Positions 15,689 through 23,464 of a stretch of 64,000 bases of DNA are shown piece by piece. Position 1 is the first letter of the stretch; each line of letters opens with the position of its first letter. A program made the position numbers and the translations under genes. Origin of the DNA: JAXGMV01 sp040768445 (GTDB taxonomy: Bacteria; Chloroflexota; Anaerolineae; Anaerolineales; Anaerolineaceae); contig JAXGMV010000001.1 in NCBI GenBank assembly GCA_040768445.1, forward strand, positions 1,116,001-1,180,000. The letters are read 5' to 3'. A model generated the notes under the pieces. The model ran no database searches. It was not told the DNA's origin and was given only the letters and a program-made list of their open reading frames with translations.

Positions 15689-17612
15689 TAAGAAGAAACT
15701 TCCACAGCGCACGCAGGTGAGGCCCCGGGGCGGTCCGGGCGGCGGACCAATGGGCGCCATGGGCTTTGAAAAGCCGAAGAACGCGCGCCGCACGATTGCA
15801 CGCCTGCTCTCTTACCTCGATAACCGTATTGCCCTGCTGGTGCTGGCGCTGGTGATGATGTTGATCAGCACACTGAGCGGCCTGGCAGGTAACTACTTCC
15901 TCAAGCCGCTGATCAATGACTACATTTTGCCGGCTGATTTTGATGGTCTGCTGACTGCCCTGATGATCCTGGGCGGCATTTACCTGGCCGGCGTCACTGC
16001 GTCTTACCTGCAGAGCCGGCTGATGATACAGGTGGCACAGACCACCACCAACCGCATGCGGCGCGAGCTGTTCACCAAGATGCAGCGCCTGCCGCTCAAG
16101 TTCTTTGATACCAACACCCATGGCGACCTGATGAGCCGCTTCACCAATGACCTTGACAATGTTCAAACCGCGCTGGAACAAAGCCTGGTGCAGTTCATTT
16201 CCAGCACGCTCACCTTTGTTGGTGCAGTGGTAATGATGCTGGTGCTCAGCCCGGTGTTGTTTATTGCCACCTTCCTGGTACTGGCGCTGATGTTCTTTAT
16301 CACCAGCAAGATTGCCGGCAGGAGCAGAAAATACTTCCAGTCTCAGCAGCGCAACTTGGGCGGCGTGAATGGCTACATCGAGGAGATGGTTGAGGGCTTG
16401 AAGGTGGTCAAGGTGTTCAACCACGAGGATGAGGCGATTACCGAGTTCAAAAAGCGCAATGAGGCTTACCGGCAAGCCGCCACAGAAGCCAATTTCTATG
16501 TCGGCATCGTGATGCCAATCATGTCCAACCTCAACAATATTGCCTATGCCGCTACGGCATTGTTCGGCGGCATCCTGACGGTACTGACCAGCTTCGATAT
16601 TGGCTCGCTGGCGGCGTTCCTGCAGTACTCTCGCCAGGTGGGCTTCCCGGTGGCGCAGATCACCAACCAGCTCAATAATGTCCTGTCAGCCATGGCAGGC
16701 GCTGAGCGGGTGTTCCAGGTGTTGGACGAAACGCCCGAAGTTGATGAGGGCGATGTGACGTTGGTAGGCATGAGCCTGGACGCAAACGGCAGTCTGCAGG
16801 TGGATGACTGCGGTGGCCACCCCTGTCACTGGGCCTGGAAGGTACCGCAGGCAGACGGCTCGGTGCAGTATGTTGAATTGAAGGGCGATGTGCGTTTCCA
16901 TGATGTCACCTTTGGCTACGACCCTGAGAAGACGGTGCTGCATGACCTGTCGCTGTACGCCAAACCCGGGCAGAAGATCGCCCTGGTGGGCTCGACTGGC
17001 GCCGGCAAGACCACCATCACCAATTTGCTTAACCGGTTTTATGATATTGGCGAAGGCACCATCACCTATGACGGCATTGACATCAAGCGCATTTGCAAGG
17101 CTGAGCTGCGCCGCTCACTGGGCATGGTGCTGCAGGATACGCACCTGTTCAGCGGTACGATTTTGGACAACATCCGTTACGGCCGGCTGGATGCCACGGA
17201 TGAAGAGTGCATCGAAGCGGCAAAGCAGGTGAACTCCCATTCGTTCATCCGCCGCCTGCCGCAGGGCTACCAGACCGAGATTACTGCTGACGGCACCAAT
17301 CTCTCGCAGGGGCAGCGCCAGTTGCTGGCGATCACCCGTGCGGCGATTGCTGACCCGCCGGTCATGATTTTGGACGAAGCCACCAGCTCGATTGACACCC
17401 GCACAGAAACGCTGATCGAGCAGGGCATGGACATACTGATGGAAGACCGAACAGTGTTCGTGATCGCCCACCGACTGTCAACCGTGCGCAATGCCAAAGC
17501 GATACTGGTGCTGGAGGATGGCAAGATCATTGAGCGCGGTGACCACGATGACCTGTTGGAGCAGAAAGGGCGCTACTACCAGCTCTACACCGGCCAGTAC
17601 GAACTGACGTAA
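15681..17612 (+). CDS. ABC exporter half-transporter, catalytically intact subunit
   Basis: The 643-residue partner has six membrane helices and a nucleotide-binding domain with Walker A GSTGAGKTT, signature LSQGQRQ, Walker B VMILDEATSSID and switch His (VIAHRLS). It therefore supplies the active Glu and His that the other subunit lacks. Between the membrane part and the nucleotide-binding domain lies an insert of about 45 residues, known in relatives. Here it contains C377-x-x-H380-x-C382-H383, a possible metal site. ATG 15681 is chosen over the in-frame 15630 because AGGAAGGAG precedes it; it overlaps the upstream gene by eight bases. Confidence 0.9.
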   Translation: MDNKKKLPQRTQVRPRGGPGGGPMGAMGFEKPKNARRTIARLLSYLDNRIALLVLALVMMLISTLSGLAGNYFLKPLINDYILPADFDGLLTALMILGGIYLAGVTASYLQSRLMIQVAQTTTNRMRRELFTKMQRLPLKFFDTNTHGDLMSRFTNDLDNVQTALEQSLVQFISSTLTFVGAVVMMLVLSPVLFIATFLVLALMFFITSKIAGRSRKYFQSQQRNLGGVNGYIEEMVEGLKVVKVFNHEDEAITEFKKRNEAYRQAATEANFYVGIVMPIMSNLNNIAYAATALFGGILTVLTSFDIGSLAAFLQYSRQVGFPVAQITNQLNNVLSAMAGAERVFQVLDETPEVDEGDVTLVGMSLDANGSLQVDDCGGHPCHWAWKVPQADGSVQYVELKGDVRFHDVTFGYDPEKTVLHDLSLYAKPGQKIALVGSTGAGKTTITNLLNRFYDIGEGTITYDGIDIKRICKAELRRSLGMVLQDTHLFSGTILDNIRYGRLDATDEECIEAAKQVNSHSFIRRLPQGYQTEITADGTNLSQGQRQLLAITRAAIADPPVMILDEATSSIDTRTETLIEQGMDILMEDRTVFVIAHRLSTVRNAKAILVLEDGKIIERGDHDDLLEQKGRYYQLYTGQYELT

Positions 17613-17634
17613 AGGGGCTGCTTTCCTGACGAAA

Positions 17635-17665
17635 AAACCGCAGGGCGTTGTGTGCTCTGCGGTTT
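17635..17665. terminator. Bidirectional terminator
   Basis: AAACCGCAG (17635-17643) and CTGCGGTTT (17657-17665) form a 9-bp stem between the convergent ABC exporter and RNase J genes. An A-run precedes it and GGTTT follows, so it can serve both strands. Confidence 0.85.
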
Positions 17666-17697
17666 GGTTTAACGGGTGTTGGCTGGCGTGCGGTCTG

Positions 17698-19338
17698 TCA
17701 GATGGTGCTGAAGGTGACGAATACATGCGGGCGGCGGCGGGTGCGGGCATACAGGTGGCTGCTGACCGCCTTTTCCACGTTCTTGCGGAAGTCACCATTG
17801 GCATTCTTGACTGCCTCGCTGATGTACTCGCGGGTGGTCTCCATGATCTCGTTACCCTCGCCGGCGGTGATGAAACCGCGCGTGAAGATCTCGGGCTCAC
17901 CGCGCAGCTGGCCGGTTTTATCATCTAAAACAATATGTACCAGCACTACGCCGGAGCGTGACAGAAGCGCACGTTCACGCATCACCTCGGGGCTGAGTTC
18001 ACCCACACTGCCGCTGTCGACAAAGACATAAGAGCCGGGCACACGCTCTGCCAGGCGCATTTTGCCGTTGAGGAACTCGACCACCTGGCCGTTTTCCACC
18101 ACGACGATATCCTCTGGCTTATAGCCGAGCGATTGTGCCACCAGGCTGTGATGCTTGAGGTGGCGCAGTTCTCCATGCATGGGCATGAAGTAGCGCGGCC
18201 GCACCAGGTTGAGCATCAACTTGGCTTCTTCCTGGCTGGGATGACCGGAGACATGAATGTTGGCAATGGCTTCGTAGATGACGGTGGCGCCGCGCTGGAA
18301 CAGGCGGTTGATGGTGCCGCTGACGCTCTCCTCGTTGCCGGGGATGGGGTGGGACGACAGCACAATGGTGTCGCCTTCCTTCACGTCAAACTGGCGGTTG
18401 GTGCCGTAGGCAAGGCGTCCCAGGATGGAAGAAGGCTCACCCTGCGAGCCGGTGCACATGATGACCACCTCGTTAGCAGGCATCGAGAGCGCCTGGTCAA
18501 TCGGCACCTGCAGTCCGTCCGGCAGGTCGAGATAACCGAGCTTGCGGGCGATCTTGGCGTTATCCACCATGCTGGTGCCGGCAAAGGTGAGCTTGCGGTT
18601 GTACTTGAGAGCTGCGTTGGCTACCTGCTGCATGCGTGAGATGAGAGAGGCGAATGTGGCTACCAGGATGCGTCCCTTAGCTTCACGAAAGACCTTGTCC
18701 AGGCCTTCAGCTACCACGCGCTCTGAGGGCGTCCAGCCGGGACGCTCGATGTTGGTGGAGTCGGCCAGCAGCAGCAGCGGCTTGCGCTCTGAGAACTGAC
18801 CCAGCCGGCCAAAATCGGTTGGCCAGTTATCCACCGGGGTCTGGTCGAACTTGTAGTCGCCGGTGTGCACCACCAATCCTTCAGGCGTGTTAATCGCCAG
18901 ACCAACCGCATCTGGAATGGAGTGGCAGACATGGAAAAACTCAACCTGGAAGACGCCGACGTTGATGCGGTCACCCGCCTGGACGGTATGCAGGCTGGTG
19001 CCCTGCAGTTTGCCGGCACGCGCCAGCTTCCCTTCCAGCAGGCCGCGCGTCAGTGGTGTGGCATAGATGGGCGCGTCGATCTTCTCGAGCACATGTGACA
19101 CTGCACCGATGTGATCCTCATGACCGTGGGTGATGACGATGCCGCGCACCTTATAAGCTTTGTCAAACAGGTAATTGAAATCCGGGATGATGTATTCGAC
19201 CCCCAGCATGTCATTTTCGGGAAACATGATGCCCGCGTCAACGATCAGGATATTATCGCCGTGTTCATAGGCGGTCATATTCTTGCCGACTTCCCCAAAA
19301 CCCCCCAGGGGAACGATTCGTAATGGTGTTTTCTTCAT
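17698..19338 (-). CDS. rnj: Ribonuclease J
   Basis: The 546-residue protein is a metallo-beta-lactamase/beta-CASP nuclease. LRIVPLGGFGEVGKNM opens the fold, THGHEDHIGAV is the metal-binding HxHxDH motif, VHTGDYKFD follows, the CTGSQGEPSS segment begins the beta-CASP region, and a C-terminal domain completes the RNase J layout. It processes and degrades mRNA and rRNA by endo- and 5'-3' exonuclease action. ATG 19338 is chosen over 19395 because AAGGATG lies ten bases before it and homology begins there. Upstream lie two hairpins (19392-19414 and 19440-19472), one of which may regulate it. Confidence 0.95.
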   Translation of the reverse strand: MKKTPLRIVPLGGFGEVGKNMTAYEHGDNILIVDAGIMFPENDMLGVEYIIPDFNYLFDKAYKVRGIVITHGHEDHIGAVSHVLEKIDAPIYATPLTRGLLEGKLARAGKLQGTSLHTVQAGDRINVGVFQVEFFHVCHSIPDAVGLAINTPEGLVVHTGDYKFDQTPVDNWPTDFGRLGQFSERKPLLLLADSTNIERPGWTPSERVVAEGLDKVFREAKGRILVATFASLISRMQQVANAALKYNRKLTFAGTSMVDNAKIARKLGYLDLPDGLQVPIDQALSMPANEVVIMCTGSQGEPSSILGRLAYGTNRQFDVKEGDTIVLSSHPIPGNEESVSGTINRLFQRGATVIYEAIANIHVSGHPSQEEAKLMLNLVRPRYFMPMHGELRHLKHHSLVAQSLGYKPEDIVVVENGQVVEFLNGKMRLAERVPGSYVFVDSGSVGELSPEVMRERALLSRSGVVLVHIVLDDKTGQLRGEPEIFTRGFITAGEGNEIMETTREYISEAVKNANGDFRKNVEKAVSSHLYARTRRRPHVFVTFSTI

Positions 19339-19391
19339 ATTTACTGCATCCTTATATGCACAATCCACCCTATCCGCAGAGTTTAACAAAA

Positions 19392-19414
19392 ACAACTGCC
19401 GCAGGTGCGGTTGT
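19392..19414 (-). promoter_or_regulatory. Possible attenuator hairpin in the RNase J leader
   Basis: Read leftward, ACAACCGCA-CC-TGCGGCAGTTGT can form a bulged stem and is followed by TTTTGTT, about 55 bases before the rnj start. The loop is very tight, so this is tentative. Confidence 0.3.
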
Positions 19415-19439
19415 AAAAATCAATTTCAGGTTAAAAAAA

Positions 19440-19472
19440 CACTCCCGGTGCAATAATTTGCAGCCGGGGGTG
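19440..19472 (-). terminator. Rho-independent terminator upstream of rnj
   Basis: Read leftward, CACCCCCGG/CCGGGAGTG plus the inner pair TGCAA/TTGCA (loop ATTA, one bulged base) forms a 14-bp hairpin. It is followed by GTTTTTTT. It would stop transcripts coming from the gene at 19661-21685. Confidence 0.75.
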
Positions 19473-19660
19473 CAAGGTTCTGATCCAAATAACAAAAATT
19501 TCTTCTCAAATAACCAGCATCGGTTTGACCGGCGCTTTCTTAACTGGGGTGATTTTAGCACAGAGGGGGGTATTTGTCAAAAAAGGCGTGGGTCCAAGAC
19601 AAATGAAATAACATTCCCAAAATAAATGCTTACTGTATTTAGCGACCTAATTAAACCGCT

Positions 19661-21685
19661 TTAATTACAGAATGTATCGATCAAATATTTATGTCCATCA
19701 GGGAATTGTTGCTGAATATTTTCACTAACCAATTTGTAGGAATTGCATGCTTGCTGGCGTGTGTAATGGTTGTATCGAACCAAGGAAGCCAGCTCATTTG
19801 CTGCATCGTAATCTTCCATGTACGCGTAAGCTTGAATAAATGGGATCCACTCAACCCAATCATCAGAGTTTAATTTTTCACTAAGTGCCTGATCCCCAAG
19901 GTCAACAATTCGCTGCCAATCTTCTTTTTGCCTGGCGAGAGCTGCAATTTGGTAATAATAACACCAGGTATGGTCAGGTTCACTTCCAAATATTGCAACA
20001 GGTGGCGTTCGAGGCTCATCAGTGATTTGAATTAAATCTATTCTAGAAAAGGTCGCTATCCGGGCAATTCTCTCATCTACCTGTGAAGACAATTCAGGCG
20101 AGTTGCCATCTATTACATGCAAGCAGGATGACTGTGATGGGGTAGTCATGACAAGAGTTTTCGAGAATTCTTTTTTTAAGGGGATTGATCGTAAAACTCT
20201 TTCAGATTCCTCGCCAAGCATAATGGCTTCCTGAACAGGTTTGGATAAAACTTCAGCACTGATTGGTAGTGTCTCTTTTGGCATGGTTGGATAATAGATC
20301 AAGTTGGCTGGACCCCATAGAACATAATCCTCTGCAATTTCTACACCATTTAATTGGGCAACAAGAACAGTACCTGGTTCAAGTTGAGGGGCTCGCCAGG
20401 ATAATTGCCACCACACCTGCCTTGCTCTTTGCCAATCTTCCGAATAACGTGTTGTATTAGCATAGTGTGTCATAACTGCAGTTAATATTAAAGTTAGAAA
20501 AATTGCATTCCGCCATGTCTTTGATGAAACTGCGCTGAAAAGTACTCCTGCGAGCATTAATACGCCGCCCATGGCAGCGGGCAGCGTAAACCTGCTTGGA
20601 ATATCAGCAGCCCGTTCTCCAAAAATGATTGGAATAAGTGCTGTACCCACAGAAAACACACCAATGATAAAGGCATCTCTTGCCCAATTTGGTGATTGTT
20701 TTTCTGCATCGTAAACATAATCCTCATTGCGCTTGAGCCACAAAAATAACCCTGTTACTACCGATGCAGTAATTCCTACCATGAATGCCAACAGCCATTC
20801 TCGAAGTCGTAAATTTGCCGTAAGTGTGTAAAATGGAACACCCCATGCGAGGAAAGACGTGTTTATTAGTCCATTCATAAGATCGGAAAAATTATGTGCC
20901 AGTCTCAGAACAAGATTGGAAGCATAGCTCTCAAACATGCCCTCAATATTTGTTGAATACCGTGCGTTTTGAAAAAACAACATTCTCCAGAGGAGAAATC
21001 CCATAGATGTCAGAAAGTAAGGCCAATAAAGTTTTAATAAATTCGCCATGCGTGAGTTTATTTTTTTAAGTTCCTTTGGGTAACAGAAATACCAAATGAG
21101 GAAGATTCGCAAACCTTCCATGCCAATATAGTATTCCATACCTAAGTATCCTAAAAAGCTCAAAGATACTGCAGCTAGTGTGAGGATAATTTTCAACAAA
21201 ATTGATTTTATTTTTATAACCAGAATGCTCAGGAAAATTGAAAAGATAATGACTGTCAGGCTGATAATATGAGCTTGAAAATCCAAGGCATTAGGCAAAT
21301 TTGTGAATGCTGGGTATATTCCAAATAACACAGCGCTTATCCAAGCAAAAAGTTTTTGCTTGGGCCATGTCAGGCATACTATTCCAAAAAAGCCTATTGT
21401 ACTCAGGCTGCGAAGGAAAAAATCAAAGAGGTTGTAAAATAAAATATTATTTCCAAATAGATTGAATGCCGCACTCATCAAGAAACCGCGGAATGGCCGA
21501 TCAGAGAGGAAAACATCATAAAAGCTTTGTGGCCCTAATACATTGCCTGCGTATAACAAATACCAGTCATCACGGTAAAAACCTAATAGGTGAATTTTTG
21601 GGAGATAAGCCAACGCTAAGATTATTAGGAGGAACAAAATAGAAATAGGATTGAACCAATCTCTTTTTAGGAAATATTTCACCAT
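19661..21685 (-). CDS. Polytopic membrane protein, GT-C-like, with soluble C-terminus
   Basis: The 674-residue protein has about eleven hydrophobic helices. An RDDWYLLYAG motif in the first outer loop recalls the acidic loop of lipid-sugar-dependent glycosyltransferases. The last about 230 residues are soluble and end in paired helices resembling a TPR (RIVDLGDQALSEKL, FIQAYAYMEDYDAANELASL). No named family is recognised. ATG 21685 is preferred over 21727 because GGAGCGAGA stands just before it. The gene is much more AT-rich than its neighbours and stands alone, with a terminator after it, which suggests transfer. Confidence 0.6.
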   Translation of the reverse strand: MVKYFLKRDWFNPISILFLLIILALAYLPKIHLLGFYRDDWYLLYAGNVLGPQSFYDVFLSDRPFRGFLMSAAFNLFGNNILFYNLFDFFLRSLSTIGFFGIVCLTWPKQKLFAWISAVLFGIYPAFTNLPNALDFQAHIISLTVIIFSIFLSILVIKIKSILLKIILTLAAVSLSFLGYLGMEYYIGMEGLRIFLIWYFCYPKELKKINSRMANLLKLYWPYFLTSMGFLLWRMLFFQNARYSTNIEGMFESYASNLVLRLAHNFSDLMNGLINTSFLAWGVPFYTLTANLRLREWLLAFMVGITASVVTGLFLWLKRNEDYVYDAEKQSPNWARDAFIIGVFSVGTALIPIIFGERAADIPSRFTLPAAMGGVLMLAGVLFSAVSSKTWRNAIFLTLILTAVMTHYANTTRYSEDWQRARQVWWQLSWRAPQLEPGTVLVAQLNGVEIAEDYVLWGPANLIYYPTMPKETLPISAEVLSKPVQEAIMLGEESERVLRSIPLKKEFSKTLVMTTPSQSSCLHVIDGNSPELSSQVDERIARIATFSRIDLIQITDEPRTPPVAIFGSEPDHTWCYYYQIAALARQKEDWQRIVDLGDQALSEKLNSDDWVEWIPFIQAYAYMEDYDAANELASLVRYNHYTRQQACNSYKLVSENIQQQFPDGHKYLIDTFCN

Positions 21686-21989
21686 TTCTCGCTCCGACTG
21701 CCGATTATTAATTTGTGAGTATAGCATGATTTTTATTATTCACTTTACAAAGCCTTGACAACAAAGCCTTTCCCTCGGCATTAAAGAGAATATTTTAGTA
21801 AATTTACATTCCAGCCATGGTTTCAAATATTGGATAAATGTGTTGAACATTTGATTAATCATCGTTTTCTTGAAGATATTTAGGATTAACATTCACTTAT
21901 GTGTTTCACAGATCATCGCAGTTTGTCCAAATTATCTACCGGTTTGGTTAAGATACAATAAAGGAAACATATTATTGGATGGTATATGC
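21686..21989. other. Divergent intergenic stretch, nothing assigned
   Basis: The 304 bases between the membrane protein gene and the methyltransferase gene are AT-rich. I see no gene, no strong hairpin and no convincing promoter, although both divergent genes need one here. Confidence 0.4.
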
Positions 21990-22916
21990 ATGGAAGATAA
22001 ACCGGCAGGCAGAAAGCGAAAACCGACCCGCACATCGGGTTTCGGTGCAGGTAAGCGCGAGTCGCATGACAGCTCGACCTTTTACGCCAGCCGTATGGCG
22101 CAGAGCCAGACAGGTGCGAACAATGCTGAGCCAGCTGTCGAGCCGGAACCGCTGTCAGATACCCGCTGGATGGACCAGGTGTACTGCCAGTCGTGTGAGG
22201 CGATGACACAGGTGCCGGATGCCAGCGTGGCGCTGGCGGTCACCTCGCCGCCCTACAATGCTTCGAAGGATTACGATGCCGACCTGAGCCTGGAGGAATA
22301 CCTCGGTTTGATCGGTCGGGCGGCAGAAGAGGTGTACCGGGTATTGAAGCCGGGCGGGCGCTACGCGGTCAATGTTGCCAACCTGGGGCGCAAGCCGTAC
22401 ATCCCCCTGCATGCTTACTTTTACGGGGTTCACCGGGCAGCCGGGTTTATGCCGCTGGCCGAGATCATCTGGCGCAAGGCAAAGGGCGCCAGCGGCTCCA
22501 CCGCCTGGGGCAGCTGGATGAGCGCCAAAGCACCCTGCATCCGTGATGTGCACGAGTATATATTGGTGTTCGCCAAAGGGTCTTTCAGCCGGCCGGACAG
22601 GGGTGAATCGGACATCAGCCGCGAGGCATTCCTTGACGGCACGTTGTCGGTATGGGAGATCCCGTCGGAATCTGCCCGGCGCATTGGTCACCCGGCGCCG
22701 TTCCCAACAGCGCTGGCTGAGCGGCTGATCAGGCTGTTCAGCTACAAAGGTGAGGTGGTGCTTGACCCGTTCATGGGTTCGGGCAGCACGGCGGTGGCAG
22801 CGGTGCAAAGCGGCCGGCACTATGTCGGCTACGAGATTGAGGCAAGCTATATTGACCTGTGCCGCCGGCGCATCCGGGCGGCAGAGGACAGCCTGAGCCG
22901 GTCAGCAGAACTCTGA
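21990..22916 (+). CDS. Orphan DNA methyltransferase, beta class
   Basis: The 308-residue protein has about 65 basic, low-complexity residues, then a methyltransferase core in beta-class order. The catalytic TSPPYNASKDYD comes first, the middle region likely includes target recognition, and the AdoMet motif VVLDPFMGSGSTAVAA comes near the end. SPPY suggests N4-cytosine, with N6-adenine possible. No nuclease gene adjoins it, so it may be epigenetic instead of protective. ATG 21990 is chosen over 21870: the upstream extension is AT-rich non-conserved sequence and GGATGG lies before 21990. Base composition matches the host chromosome, unlike the island methyltransferase at 8663. Confidence 0.8.
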   Translation: MEDKPAGRKRKPTRTSGFGAGKRESHDSSTFYASRMAQSQTGANNAEPAVEPEPLSDTRWMDQVYCQSCEAMTQVPDASVALAVTSPPYNASKDYDADLSLEEYLGLIGRAAEEVYRVLKPGGRYAVNVANLGRKPYIPLHAYFYGVHRAAGFMPLAEIIWRKAKGASGSTAWGSWMSAKAPCIRDVHEYILVFAKGSFSRPDRGESDISREAFLDGTLSVWEIPSESARRIGHPAPFPTALAERLIRLFSYKGEVVLDPFMGSGSTAVAAVQSGRHYVGYEIEASYIDLCRRRIRAAEDSLSRSAEL

Positions 22917-22983
22917 GCGGCCGGGCGTGTTCCATCAGTTAACTTATAAGTCTTGATTGCAAGGTGCAGAATTGGAGGCACTT

Positions 22984-23403
22984 ATGCTCGAAAAAATTCA
23001 TGATCATATTGTCAGTGAAATGCAGCAAAACAGCCGTACGGACACGGTCTTTATTGTGACGGCGGTGATTTTCAATTTCATTGTGCTGGCGATCAACTCC
23101 GGCATTGCGCAGAATGCCAACCAGGGCTATGGCAGAGATTCCGATGACATGGTGCTGGTGGTGTTTATCATCATGAGCCTGTTGATCAATACCGCTGCGG
23201 TAATTGCTCTGAACCACGGACGGCGCTCACGCGAGAAGCTGCTGGGCGGGCTTGTTGCCATGTATGAGGACAACGACGTCTCACGCTATTACGATTCAAC
23301 CTTGATGAAAAGCTACGGCACGCGCTACTGGCTCATCACCGGTATTCTTATCAGCCTGGCTGCTGCCGGCATCCTCGTTCCATTGATCATCCGCTTCTCG
23401 TAA
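22984..23403 (+). CDS. Small membrane protein, function unknown
   Basis: The 139-residue protein has three hydrophobic segments (about 22-42, 58-80 and 114-136), with a charged central stretch (HGRRSREKLLGGLVAMYEDNDVSRYYDS). I do not recognise a family. The start at ATG 22984 follows GGAGGCACTT, a good ribosome site. It lies 67 bases after the orphan methyltransferase, on the same strand, and converges on the NRPS operon. Confidence 0.6.
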   Translation: MLEKIHDHIVSEMQQNSRTDTVFIVTAVIFNFIVLAINSGIAQNANQGYGRDSDDMVLVVFIIMSLLINTAAVIALNHGRRSREKLLGGLVAMYEDNDVSRYYDSTLMKSYGTRYWLITGILISLAAAGILVPLIIRFS

Positions 23404-23409
23404 AAATGT

Positions 23410-23430
23410 CCCCCGGTTGGGTGCCGAGGG
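23410..23430 (-). terminator. Possible terminator of the NRPS operon
   Basis: Read leftward, CCCTCGG and CCGGGGG form a 7-bp stem (one G-T pair) with a 7-base loop, followed by GACATTTTTA. It lies 35 bases after the NRPS stop. Confidence 0.45.
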
Positions 23431-23464
23431 CTGATATTTGTCCAATTTAAACAGCTGGCAGGTT

